From positions 62,001 through 126,000 of the forward strand of contig NZ_FQYK01000005.1 in the NCBI RefSeq assembly GCF_900141715.1: 64,000 bases of DNA, given 5' to 3'. Below the pieces are notes generated by a model, which was not told the origin of the DNA, did no database searches, and was given only the letters and a program-made list of their open reading frames with translations. The translations under genes and the position numbers were made by a program. This stretch comes from Algibacter luteus. Its GTDB lineage: Bacteria > Bacteroidota > Bacteroidia > Flavobacteriales > Flavobacteriaceae. Position 1 is the stretch's first letter. Every line of letters begins with the position of its first letter. Positions 53,833-62,791 of this stretch are shown piece by piece.

Positions 53833-54972
53833 ATGCCACTATTTAATGTATATCCTTTGTACGATGTAACACCTGTTTCGGGGAATGGTGTTTATGTTTA
53901 TGATGAAAAGGGAGTAGAGTTTTTAGATCTTTATGGTGGTCATGCTGTAATTTCTATTGGGCATGCGCATCCTAAATATGTTAAAGCTGTTACCGATCAA
54001 GTAACTAAACTAGGGTTTTACTCTAACGCCATTCAGAACCCGTTACAAAAAGAATTGGCAGATAAAATTGAAAAACTTTCGGGTTGTAAAGATTACGAAT
54101 TGTTTTTGTGTAATTCTGGAGCAGAAGCTAACGAGAATGCTTTGAAATTGGCATCTTTTAAAACTGGAAAATCACGTATAGTGGCCTTTAGAAATGGGTT
54201 TCATGGGCGTACATCGGCAGCTGTGGCAGCAACCGATAACCCAAGTATTATTGCGCCTATAAACGCACAACAGCAAGTAACTATTCTGGAGCTTAACGAT
54301 ATTTCTGGTGTAAAAGCAGAACTTGAAAAGGGTGATGTTTGTGCTGTTATAGTGGAGTTTATTCAAGGTGTTGGAGGGCTAGATCAAGGAACTTCAGATT
54401 TCTTTGAGCAAGTATATGCGCTGTGTAAAGCCAATGATACAATGTTTATAGCAGATGAGGTGCAATCTGGGTACGGACGTTCGGGTAAATTTTTCGCGTT
54501 TCAGCATTATAATGTTACGCCAGATATTATTTCGATTGCCAAGGGTATGGGTAATGGATTTCCTATTGGAGGGATTCTGATTCACCCAGATATTGAAGCT
54601 AAATTTGGCATGCTAGGAACTACTTTTGGTGGAAACCATTTGGCTTGTGCTGCGGGTCTTTCAGTTTTAAATGTTATAGAAGAGCAAAAATTGATGGACA
54701 ACGTGAATGAGATGTCCGAATATTTTATCAAGCTTGCTAAAACCATTCCGCAGATAAAAAATATAAAAGGGCGCGGTTTAATGCTAGGTTTAGAATTTGA
54801 TTTTGAAGTAGGCGACCTTAGAAAAAAACTAATTTATGAGCATCACATTTTTACGGGCGGTGCATCAAATAAAAAGTTGTTAAGAATATTACCTCCGTTA
54901 ACGATAAGAAAAGAGCACATCAATATGTTTTTTGAAGCATTAATTGAAACGCTTGCTGAGGTTGAAGCATAG
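53833..54972 (+). CDS. argD: Acetylornithine/succinylornithine aminotransferase
   Basis: A 379-residue class III PLP aminotransferase. The cofactor region is NSGAEANENALKLA, the conserved GFHGRT, the metal/PLP Asp in MFIADEVQSGYGRSGKFFAFQHY and the Schiff-base Lys in ISIAKGMGNGFPIGG. It makes N-acyl-ornithine from the semialdehyde. It is 1 bp from proC and 18 bp from proA. Whether it prefers acetyl or succinyl substrates cannot be read directly. Confidence 0.93.
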   Translation: MPLFNVYPLYDVTPVSGNGVYVYDEKGVEFLDLYGGHAVISIGHAHPKYVKAVTDQVTKLGFYSNAIQNPLQKELADKIEKLSGCKDYELFLCNSGAEANENALKLASFKTGKSRIVAFRNGFHGRTSAAVAATDNPSIIAPINAQQQVTILELNDISGVKAELEKGDVCAVIVEFIQGVGGLDQGTSDFFEQVYALCKANDTMFIADEVQSGYGRSGKFFAFQHYNVTPDIISIAKGMGNGFPIGGILIHPDIEAKFGMLGTTFGGNHLACAAGLSVLNVIEEQKLMDNVNEMSEYFIKLAKTIPQIKNIKGRGLMLGLEFDFEVGDLRKKLIYEHHIFTGGASNKKLLRILPPLTIRKEHINMFFEALIETLAEVEA

Positions 54973-54990
54973 ACGGAATAAAAATTAGAA

Positions 54991-56187
54991 ATGAATACAT
55001 TATTATCTATAGAAACTAGAAATGCAGTCCTACTTAAAATGGCAGTTTTATTGGAGCGCGAACGCGAAGTTTTAATTGCCACTAATAAAAAAGATTTGGA
55101 TGCTTACAATGGCGACGATGTTTCTATGTACGATCGATTAAAAGTTGATAATGCCAAGGTTGATGAAATGATTAATGCCGTTAAACATTTAGCGTCTCAG
55201 GACGACCCTGTTGGTGTTGAAAGGTTTAGTTTTAAACATGAAAATGGCATGCAAGTGTATAATAAAACAGCATCGTTTGGTACGGTTTTAATTATTTATG
55301 AATCTAGACCAGACGTTACAGTTGAGGCGGCAGGAATTGCTTTTAAATCGGGTAATAAAATACTGCTTAAAGGTGGAAAGGAATCATTACGATCCAACCT
55401 GAAAATTGTCGAGTTATGGCACGAAGCGTTGCAAGAATTCAAGGCTTCAAACCAATGGGTTGAATATTTACAATTCAATAGAACCGAAACCCAATCATTT
55501 TTAGAAAAACCAACTCAAAAGGTCGATTTAATTGTGCCTCGAGGTGGTGAGCGACTCATTGAATTTGTAAAAACACATGCTACTTGTCCGGTGATTATAA
55601 GCGGACGAGGAAACAACTTTGTCTATGTGCATGCTGAAGCCGATTTAGATATCGCAATGAAAGTCATAATCAATGGAAAAACAGCAAAAATATCAGCTTG
55701 CAACGCTGTTGATAAAGTTTTAATTGATGAGAATTTACCTAATAAAGATACATTTGTAAAGAATTTGATTTCAAAGTTAAAAACCTATAACGTTGAAATT
55801 TTAGGTGATGCTGCCATAAGTCAATTTGATGACGTTGATGCTTTTAAATCTGATGCCATTTGGTACGAAGAGTTTTTAGATTATAAAATTGTTATTGGTG
55901 AAATAGAATCGACAACCGATGCTATTGCTAAAATAAACACCTATTCAGGTGGGCATTCTTCGTCTATAATTTCGAAAAATAACGATGAGGCCAAATCCTT
56001 CATGGAAAATGTTGATACCGCAGCAGTTTATCATAATGCGTCCACTCGATTTACAGATGGCGGGCAATTAGGTTTAGGAGGTGAGTTGGCTATTAGTACA
56101 GATAAGTTACACCAACGCGGACCTATAGGATTGCAGCATTTAGTAACTAACAAGTGGTATATTCACGGTAATGGGCAAATAAGATAG
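54991..56187 (+). CDS. proA: Gamma-glutamyl phosphate reductase
   Basis: A 398-residue aldehyde-dehydrogenase-fold enzyme, second step of proline synthesis. Typical parts are NTLLSIETRNAVLLKMAVLL at the start, GTVLIIYESRPDVTVEAAGIAFKSGN, LIVPRGGERLIEFV and the catalytic Cys in ISACNAVDKVLI. It starts 18 bp after argD and ends 1 bp before proB, so the proline genes are embedded in the arginine transcript. Confidence 0.95.
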   Translation: MNTLLSIETRNAVLLKMAVLLEREREVLIATNKKDLDAYNGDDVSMYDRLKVDNAKVDEMINAVKHLASQDDPVGVERFSFKHENGMQVYNKTASFGTVLIIYESRPDVTVEAAGIAFKSGNKILLKGGKESLRSNLKIVELWHEALQEFKASNQWVEYLQFNRTETQSFLEKPTQKVDLIVPRGGERLIEFVKTHATCPVIISGRGNNFVYVHAEADLDIAMKVIINGKTAKISACNAVDKVLIDENLPNKDTFVKNLISKLKTYNVEILGDAAISQFDDVDAFKSDAIWYEEFLDYKIVIGEIESTTDAIAKINTYSGGHSSSIISKNNDEAKSFMENVDTAAVYHNASTRFTDGGQLGLGGELAISTDKLHQRGPIGLQHLVTNKWYIHGNGQIR

Positions 56188-56188
56188 C

Positions 56189-56953
56189 ATGCAGAAAAAG
56201 AAACGCATTTTATTAAAAATAGGGTCTAACACGTTAACCAAAGAAACCGACAATATTTCGAGAGGTAAAATTGAAGATGTTGCAAGTCAAATCGCAAAAC
56301 TCAAAGATACTTGCGAGTTTATTATAGTAAGTTCGGGTGCAATTGCAGTTGCAAAACAATTTGTGAAATTGGAAAGTAAAGGCAATGGGGTTTTTGTAAA
56401 ACAAGCGTTAGCATCAATTGGGCAGCCGCATTTAATTCGTATTTACCAAGAAATTTTTAGAGAATACGGATTATTAAGTTCGCAGTGTTTATTGTCTTAT
56501 TCTGATTTTGAAAAACAGGAAAGTAAAACCAATATAGTAAACACCATAAATGTATTAGTAAACAATAATTACATTCCTATTATAAATGAAAATGATACGG
56601 TAGCTACTGATGAGATTAAATTTGGGGATAACGATAAATTAGCCGCATTAACAGCATCGTTATTGGATGTAGATTTGTTTATAATTGCCACCAATACAAA
56701 TGGCATTTATACCAAAGCTTCCATAAACAGTAAAACGCCCGAAACCATTGGTGAAGTTGTTGATTTTAATGAATTAAGAGCGCAAGTGGTTAGTTCTAAA
56801 TCAACACACGGCAGTGGTGGTATGGCTTCCAAAATAGAAGCGGCATCGGTATCAAAAGCAGCAAATATAGAAACATGGATTGTAAACGGTTTGGAGGATG
56901 ATTTTATAGTGAATGCTATGGAAAATAAAGTGCCGTTTACCAAAATAAAATAA
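56189..56953 (+). CDS. proB: Glutamate 5-kinase, short form without PUA domain
   Basis: A 254-residue amino-acid kinase that phosphorylates glutamate for proline synthesis. KIGSNTLTKETD, VSSGAIAVA, NENDTVATDEIKFGDNDKLAA and GSGGMASKIEAAS are the substrate and ATP motifs. The ~100-residue C-terminal PUA domain found in E. coli ProB is missing; the protein ends right after the kinase fold. It ends 3 bp before argF'. Loss of PUA may alter feedback by proline. Confidence 0.94.
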   Translation: MQKKKRILLKIGSNTLTKETDNISRGKIEDVASQIAKLKDTCEFIIVSSGAIAVAKQFVKLESKGNGVFVKQALASIGQPHLIRIYQEIFREYGLLSSQCLLSYSDFEKQESKTNIVNTINVLVNNNYIPIINENDTVATDEIKFGDNDKLAALTASLLDVDLFIIATNTNGIYTKASINSKTPETIGEVVDFNELRAQVVSSKSTHGSGGMASKIEAASVSKAANIETWIVNGLEDDFIVNAMENKVPFTKIK

Positions 56954-56956
56954 GAA

Positions 56957-57895
56957 ATGAAACATTACACATCCATACACGATATAGATCATATTAATTC
57001 TTGGATTGAAGATGCTAAAGCATTAAAAAAAGAGCCGTTAAAGCATATCACATTAGGTAAAAATAAAACCCTTGGGTTACTGTTTTTTAATTCGAGTTTA
57101 CGTACCCGATTAAGTACTCAAAAAGCGGCTTTAAACTTAGGTATGAACCCAATAGTGATGAATGTTTCTGGCGATGCTTGGGGTTTAGAGTTTAATGATG
57201 GAACTGTAATGAATGGCAATACTGCAGAACATATTAAGGAAGCAGCAGCAGTAGTTTCACAATACTGCGATATTATAGCTGTAAGAGCATTTCCAACCTT
57301 AACCGATAAAGTAAAAGATGAAAGCGAACAGGTTATGAGCGCTTTTAAAAAATATGCTTCTGTACCAATTGTAAACATGGAGAGCGCCACGGGTCATCCT
57401 CTACAAGGGTTAACCGATGCTTTAACCATTTCGGAATATGCAAAAGTGAAAAAGCCCAAAGTGGTTTTATCTTGGGCACCTCATATTAAAGCGCTACCGC
57501 ACGCGGTTGGTAATAGTTTTGTACAAGCGATGCAAAAGATGGATGTAGAATTTGTTATTGCAAATCCTGAAGGTTACGACTTAAATCCTGAAATTACAGG
57601 AAGCACACCAATTTATCATAATCAAGAAGAAGCATTTAAAGATGCCGATTTTGTATATGCTAAAAACTGGAGCTCTTATGAAAATTACGGTAAAGTTGTG
57701 AATTCAGATCCGAATTGGATGATTACTAAAGCTAAAATTGGCGATGCTAAATTTATGCACTGTTTACCAGTACGAAGAAATGTTGTGGTTGAAGATGCCG
57801 TTTTAGATAGCGATAATTCATTGGTTATAGAACAAGCCAACAACAGGACCTATGCTGCACAATTAGTGCTTAAAAAGATATTGGAAGACTCATAG
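56957..57895 (+). CDS. argF': N-acyl-ornithine carbamoyltransferase (argF'-type)
   Basis: A 312-residue carbamoyltransferase of the group that acts on N-acetyl- or N-succinyl-ornithine, not free ornithine. The carbamoyl-phosphate loop is FFNSSLRTRLSTQKA (SLRTR at 47-51), and MESATGHPLQGLTDALT, VLSWAPHIKALPHAV and FMHCLPVRRN are clear. The segment around residues 82-92 (GTVMNGNTAEH) aligns by eye with the specificity loop and has Ala at 90. With argE downstream, the pathway is a linear acylated one. Which acyl group is used remains open. Confidence 0.93.
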   Translation: MKHYTSIHDIDHINSWIEDAKALKKEPLKHITLGKNKTLGLLFFNSSLRTRLSTQKAALNLGMNPIVMNVSGDAWGLEFNDGTVMNGNTAEHIKEAAAVVSQYCDIIAVRAFPTLTDKVKDESEQVMSAFKKYASVPIVNMESATGHPLQGLTDALTISEYAKVKKPKVVLSWAPHIKALPHAVGNSFVQAMQKMDVEFVIANPEGYDLNPEITGSTPIYHNQEEAFKDADFVYAKNWSSYENYGKVVNSDPNWMITKAKIGDAKFMHCLPVRRNVVVEDAVLDSDNSLVIEQANNRTYAAQLVLKKILEDS

Positions 57896-57901
57896 TTTGT
57901 T

Positions 57902-57926
57902 ATTCTGATCTTGTTTCAGAATCTCA
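57902..57926 (+). repeat. 25-nt palindromic repeat, copy 3
   Basis: ATTCTGATCTTGTTTCAG followed by AATCTCA, matching copies at 21222 and 28291. It is the first part of the argF'-argB spacer, which also contains GGTCGATCGGAGTC and CTCTCGACTGCGC, further pieces of common flavobacterial intergenic repeats. Confidence 0.7.
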
Positions 57927-58003
57927 ACTTATTGTCTGGTCGATCGGAGTCAGAACCTTAATAACCTCTCGACTGCGCAGCACAGGAGACTTAAAAATAA
58001 AAA

Positions 58004-58780
58004 ATGGAAAAACTATCCATAGTAAAAATAGGAGGAAATATCATTGAAGATGATGAGGCTTTACATGCCTTTCTAAAATTGTTTTCCAATTTAAAAGGAA
58101 AAAAAATTTTAGTGCATGGTGGTGGCAAACGCGCCACACACATGGCGTCAAAACTAGGTATTGAGTCTAAAATGATTAATGGTCGTCGTATTACAGATGC
58201 AGATACTTTAGAGGTAATTACTATGGTTTATGGAGGTTTGGTGAACAAAAATGTAGTTGCTAAATTGCAAGCGTTAAATACCAATGCCATTGGGTTAACG
58301 GGTGCCGACATTAACAGTATTAAATCTGATAAGCGCCCTGTAAAAGAGGTAGATTTTGGATTTGTGGGAGATGTCAAAGAAGTGGCCTACAAGTCTATCG
58401 ATAAATTAATTCAAGCTGATTTTACGCCGGTATTTTGTGCGATTACGCACGACGGAAACGGACAGTTGTTAAACACAAATGCCGATACCATCACATCACA
58501 AGTAGCGGTCGGGATGAGTCATTTGTACGAAACCTCAATTTATTATTGTTTTGAGCTGAATGGCGTTTTAGAAAACATCAACGATAAAAATTCGGTTATC
58601 AAACACATCGATTCTAAAATTTATAAAGATTTATTAGAAAAAGGTATTATTGCAGATGGTATGCTTCCGAAACTGGAAAATTGTTTCGACGCATTAAAGC
58701 ATGGTGTTCATAATATTAACATGGGTAATACGTCTATGTTAACACGAGAAAATGATAATTTCACTAAAATAACCTTGTAA
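58004..58780 (+). CDS. argB: Acetylglutamate kinase
   Basis: A 258-residue amino-acid kinase that phosphorylates N-acyl-glutamate. KIGGNIIEDDEALHAFL, VHGGGKRATHMASKLG, NGRRITDADTLEVITMVYGG and the late DGMLPKLENCFDALKHGV are characteristic. The N-terminal helix that confers arginine inhibition in other phyla is absent, so this is the short, probably arginine-insensitive form. It starts after a ~108-bp repeat-containing spacer and abuts argE directly. Confidence 0.94.
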   Translation: MEKLSIVKIGGNIIEDDEALHAFLKLFSNLKGKKILVHGGGKRATHMASKLGIESKMINGRRITDADTLEVITMVYGGLVNKNVVAKLQALNTNAIGLTGADINSIKSDKRPVKEVDFGFVGDVKEVAYKSIDKLIQADFTPVFCAITHDGNGQLLNTNADTITSQVAVGMSHLYETSIYYCFELNGVLENINDKNSVIKHIDSKIYKDLLEKGIIADGMLPKLENCFDALKHGVHNINMGNTSMLTRENDNFTKITL

Positions 58781-59848
58781 ATGGGATTAGAGCAATTGAC
58801 AAATGATGCCATTCAACTATTAAAAATCTTAATAGAAACCCAATCGTTCTCATCTGAAGAAGATATAACAGCGGCACATATTGAAGACTGGTTTAAGCGT
58901 TATAAAATCGATTATAAACGCACCAAAAATAATGTTTGGGCTGTTAATAAGCATTTTCAAGAAGGTAAGCCAACGCTGTTGTTAAATTCCCATCATGATA
59001 CTGTTAAACCTAATTCGGCATATACCAATAATCCTTTTGAGGCTTTTGTTAAAGATGGTAAATTATACGGATTAGGGAGTAATGATGCAGGAGGATGTTT
59101 GGTGTCGTTAATTGCAACATTCACCCATTTTTATAATCAAGACAATCTAAAATACAATTTAGTTATAGTCGCTTCCGCGGAAGAAGAAAGCAGTGGACCT
59201 AATGGACTAAACAGTATGCTTCCCATAATTCCAAAAGTAGATGTGGCTATTGTAGGCGAACCAACTTTAATGAATTTAGCAGTTGCCGAAAAAGGCTTAG
59301 TAGTTTTTGATGCAGTTATTCAAGGTACTCCAAGTCATGCAGCACATCCAAACGAAAATAATGCGATTTATAACAGTATAGAAGCCTTACAATGGTTTAA
59401 AGATTTTAAGTTTGAAAAAGGCTCAAAAGCTTTGGGTGATGTTAAGCTAACAGTCACACAAATTAATGCAGGTTCACAACATAATGTGGTGCCTGGTCAT
59501 GTTGATTTGGTTATTGATGTACGTGTGAATGACGCTTATAGCAATTCAGAAATTGCAAAAATATTACAAGACAAAGCGCCCGTAACAAAAATTACACCGC
59601 GCAGTTTACGTTTAAATTCATCATCGATACCTGAAAATCATGAGTTGGTGAAAGCAGGCATAGCTATGGGAAGATCAACCTACGGATCGCCAACATTATC
59701 AGATCAAGCGGTATTGTCTTGCCCGAGTTTAAAATTAGGACCTGGGGATAGCACTCGCTCGCATTCGGCAGATGAATTTATATATGTAAGTGAAATAGAA
59801 GAAGGCATAAAAATATATATTGAATTGTTGAAACGGGTAGTAGTTTAA
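58781..59848 (+). CDS. argE: N-acyl-ornithine/citrulline deacylase (M20 peptidase family)
   Basis: A 355-residue zinc amidohydrolase of the M20 family. The zinc ligands are in LLLNSHHDTVKP (His), GSNDAGGCLVSL (Asp) and ASAEEESSGPNGL (Glu), with VGEPT and the late SRSHSADEFIYV. It removes the acyl group, probably from N-acyl-citrulline after the carbamoyltransferase step, releasing citrulline for ArgG. It starts immediately after the argB stop. Confidence 0.93.
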   Translation: MGLEQLTNDAIQLLKILIETQSFSSEEDITAAHIEDWFKRYKIDYKRTKNNVWAVNKHFQEGKPTLLLNSHHDTVKPNSAYTNNPFEAFVKDGKLYGLGSNDAGGCLVSLIATFTHFYNQDNLKYNLVIVASAEEESSGPNGLNSMLPIIPKVDVAIVGEPTLMNLAVAEKGLVVFDAVIQGTPSHAAHPNENNAIYNSIEALQWFKDFKFEKGSKALGDVKLTVTQINAGSQHNVVPGHVDLVIDVRVNDAYSNSEIAKILQDKAPVTKITPRSLRLNSSSIPENHELVKAGIAMGRSTYGSPTLSDQAVLSCPSLKLGPGDSTRSHSADEFIYVSEIEEGIKIYIELLKRVVV

Positions 59849-59899
59849 ACAAATCAACACATAATCGAATCAACGCATAAACAAATAAACATTTTTAAA

Positions 59900-61174
59900 A
59901 TGAAACTCTGGGATAAAGGCATAAGTATCGATAAAAAAATAGAACAATTTACTGTTGGAAACGATCGTGAAATTGACATTCACATTGCGAAATATGATGT
60001 TATCGCTTCTCGTGCACATGCTAAAATGCTTCAAAAAATAGGTATTATTTCAGTTGAAGAATTGGTTGATTTATTAGGTGGACTAAAAGCTTTAGAAACC
60101 CAAATTGATAACGGAACTTTTATTATTGATGAGCAATTTGAAGATGTGCACTCTAAAATAGAATTTGAACTTACTAAAAGCCTTGGTGAAGTTGGTAAAA
60201 AAATCCATACCGCTCGTTCAAGAAATGATCAAGTTTTAGTGGCTTGCCATCTATACTATAAAGACAATTTAAGTTTAATTAAAGATAAAACACAAGTACT
60301 GTTTAACACGTTGTTAGATTTAGCAGATAAGTACAAAGACAAAGTTTTACCGGGTTATACACACTTGCAGGTAGCAATGCCCTCATCGTTTGGGTTGTGG
60401 TTTTCGGCTTATGCAGAGTTAATGATAGACGATGTTTACATGCTAAACGCAGCTATAAAAACAGTAGACCAAAATCCATTGGGTTCTGCCGCGGGTTACG
60501 GTAGTTCATTTCCAATTGATAGAGAATTAACCACCAAAGAAATGGGTTTTGCGACTTTAAAATACAATGTGGTTGCTGCGCAAATGGGACGTGGTAAAAA
60601 CGAGCGTACTATTGCCGCTGCCTTAGGTGGTTTATGCAACACTTTATCACGTTTTGCAATGGATGTGTGTTTGTATATGAGTCAGAATTTTGGGTTTGTA
60701 TCTTTTCCAGATGAGTTAACTACTGGAAGCAGCATCATGCCACATAAAAAGAACCCAGATGTTTTTGAGTTAATTCGTGGAAAATGCAATAAAATACAGG
60801 CGTTACAAACCGAAATGATTTTAATAACCAATAATTTACCAAGTGGTTACCACAGAGATTTTCAGTTGCTAAAAGAAAACATGATTGCCGCTTTTGAGGA
60901 ATTAAAAGATATTCTTGATATTTTTAATTTTTCCATTCAGCAAATTATTGTTAAGGATATTGATATCAATGATGATAAGTACAAGTATTTATTTACTGTT
61001 GACAATATCAATACTTTGGTTGTTGAAGGTCAAAGTTTTAGAGAAGCTTACCAAAAAATTGGCGGACAAGTGCAAGATGGAACCTACGTACCAGATACTT
61101 CTAAAAAGCACACACACGTTGGAAGCATCCATAATTTGAGTTTAGATAAAATTAAAGCGAAGTTTCCAAAGTAA
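59900..61174 (+). CDS. argH: Argininosuccinate lyase
   Basis: A 424-residue fumarase-superfamily enzyme that splits argininosuccinate to arginine and fumarate. KIHTARSRNDQV, PGYTHLQVAMPSSFG and the signature TGSSIMPHKKNPDVFELIRGK are intact. It completes the arginine pathway. It is followed 11 bp later by a small membrane-protein gene. Confidence 0.96.
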   Translation: MKLWDKGISIDKKIEQFTVGNDREIDIHIAKYDVIASRAHAKMLQKIGIISVEELVDLLGGLKALETQIDNGTFIIDEQFEDVHSKIEFELTKSLGEVGKKIHTARSRNDQVLVACHLYYKDNLSLIKDKTQVLFNTLLDLADKYKDKVLPGYTHLQVAMPSSFGLWFSAYAELMIDDVYMLNAAIKTVDQNPLGSAAGYGSSFPIDRELTTKEMGFATLKYNVVAAQMGRGKNERTIAAALGGLCNTLSRFAMDVCLYMSQNFGFVSFPDELTTGSSIMPHKKNPDVFELIRGKCNKIQALQTEMILITNNLPSGYHRDFQLLKENMIAAFEELKDILDIFNFSIQQIIVKDIDINDDKYKYLFTVDNINTLVVEGQSFREAYQKIGGQVQDGTYVPDTSKKHTHVGSIHNLSLDKIKAKFPK

Positions 61175-61185
61175 AATTTTTAGAT

Positions 61186-61503
61186 ATGATAGCAGTTGCT
61201 GTTCTTTTTATTGTGCTCGGGATTTTAATAAAATACGGAAAAATGTATTTTCTTATTGCGGGGTATAATACCATGAAAAAAGAAGATAAAGAAAAATACG
61301 ATATTGAAGGTATTGCAACTGTATTTCGTAATGTTATGTTTGGAATGGCACTTCTTATTATTGCTGGGTACTTTGTTGCAAAATGGGCTGAACTCCCAAA
61401 TATTAATAATTATGCTCTTTGGATGGCAATGCTAATTGGAATTCCGTATTTATTGATTGTTTCGAACTCTAAAAGATTCAAGAGGAACAAAGATAATTCC
61501 TGA
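61186..61503 (+). CDS. DUF3784-family small membrane protein
   Basis: A 105-residue protein with three hydrophobic segments (residues ~1-28, ~48-66, ~75-93) and the FLIAGYNTMKKEDKEKYD motif that marks DUF3784. Its function is unknown. It lies 11 bp after argH and just before a terminator, so it is probably the last cistron of the arginine operon by position. Confidence 0.83.
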   Translation: MIAVAVLFIVLGILIKYGKMYFLIAGYNTMKKEDKEKYDIEGIATVFRNVMFGMALLIIAGYFVAKWAELPNINNYALWMAMLIGIPYLLIVSNSKRFKRNKDNS

Positions 61504-61534
61504 TTCACAAGATTTAAATTTAACACAATATAGG

Positions 61535-61573
61535 GCATTAAAAAAGCGCATTATGTAAATGCGCTTTTTAAGG
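61535..61573. terminator. Terminator closing the arginine operon
   Basis: AAAAAAGCGCAT and ATGCGCTTTTT form a hairpin flanked by A and T runs, able to stop transcription from either side before the convergent leuB. Confidence 0.85.
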
Positions 61574-61626
61574 ACTTTCCTGAAAAAAATGTTTAGTTTA
61601 ATTGTTTGGTGACTAACTCAAAATAA

Positions 61627-62745
61627 TTAAATAATTGTGGATTGTCCTAAATGAATATTTGTAAAGTTTAGATTAGTTTCGTCCGGATTTTGTATAAAAT
61701 CTTCTATAAAATCACCCACTTTTGTTGTGGTTATATTATCATATTTGTTATTTAAATCTGGTGTGGTAATGTGCAGTTTTAGCGATTTGTCTACACCTTC
61801 TCTTACTAAAGATGCCTCTTCATCTAATCCGAAATGATCTAACAACATAGCTGCCGATAAAATAGATGCAATTGGGTTAGCAATACCTTTATTCGCTGCC
61901 TTTGTGTATGCCCCATGAATGGGCTCGAACATAGCATGCTTGTCGCCAATAGATGCGGATGCTAATAAACCAATAGATCCAACAATAACACTTGCTTCTT
62001 CCGATAATATATCGCCAAACATGTTCTCAGTGAGTATAACATCAAATTGCCTTGGTTTGATAATAAGTTCCATGGCGGCATTATCAATATAGGTGTAATT
62101 TACCTTTACATTCGGATATTGAGGCGCTATTTCTTTTACTATACGACGCCAAAGTCTTGAACTTTCTAAAACATTGGCTTTGTCAACTAAGGTTAATTTG
62201 TTTCTTCTAGATTGGGCTGCTTTAAAAGCTAGATGTGTTATACGCTCAATCTCAAAACGCTCATATTTACAAACATCTGATGCTATATTTCCATCTTCAC
62301 TAAGGTAGCGCTCCCCAAAATAAATACCTCCGGTTAACTCGCGATAAATAAGAATATTGGTATCCTTAATTTGCTTTACTTTTAATGAGGATTTGCTTAA
62401 TAAATCTTCGTACGCAATAATTGGTCTGATGTTGGTGTATAATCCAAGTTCTTTACGAATTCCTAATAAACCTTGTTCTGGTCTTATTTTTGCATCTGGA
62501 TCGTTGTCGTACTTGGTGTCTCCAATAGCGCCAAATAAAACAGCATCTGCGTTTTTACAGATGCTTATGGTTTCTTCTGGTAAAGGGTTTCCTGTTTTGT
62601 CAATAGCCGAAGCCCCGACCAATGCTTTTTGAAATGTAAATACATGATTAAATTCCATAGCTATAGCCTTCAATACCTTTACGGCTTGTGCTGTAACTTC
62701 TGGTCCTATACCATCGCCTGGTAAAAGGGCAATATTTAATTTCAT
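61627..62745 (-). CDS. leuB: 3-isopropylmalate dehydrogenase
   Basis: A 372-residue beta-decarboxylating dehydrogenase of leucine synthesis. Motifs are LLPGDGIGPEVTAQAV, AVLFGAIGDTKYD, the substrate Arg region RPEQGLLGIRKELGLYTNIRPI, the signature NMFGDILSEEASVIVGSIGLLASAS and the NAD region EPIHGAYTKAANKGIANPIA. It lies 46 bp downstream of leuA. Length is normal. Confidence 0.96.
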   Translation of the reverse strand: MKLNIALLPGDGIGPEVTAQAVKVLKAIAMEFNHVFTFQKALVGASAIDKTGNPLPEETISICKNADAVLFGAIGDTKYDNDPDAKIRPEQGLLGIRKELGLYTNIRPIIAYEDLLSKSSLKVKQIKDTNILIYRELTGGIYFGERYLSEDGNIASDVCKYERFEIERITHLAFKAAQSRRNKLTLVDKANVLESSRLWRRIVKEIAPQYPNVKVNYTYIDNAAMELIIKPRQFDVILTENMFGDILSEEASVIVGSIGLLASASIGDKHAMFEPIHGAYTKAANKGIANPIASILSAAMLLDHFGLDEEASLVREGVDKSLKLHITTPDLNNKYDNITTTKVGDFIEDFIQNPDETNLNFTNIHLGQSTII

Positions 62746-62791
62746 TTAGTCAACTATTTGTCTTTCCCATTAAAGTGGGAATCTATTTTAT

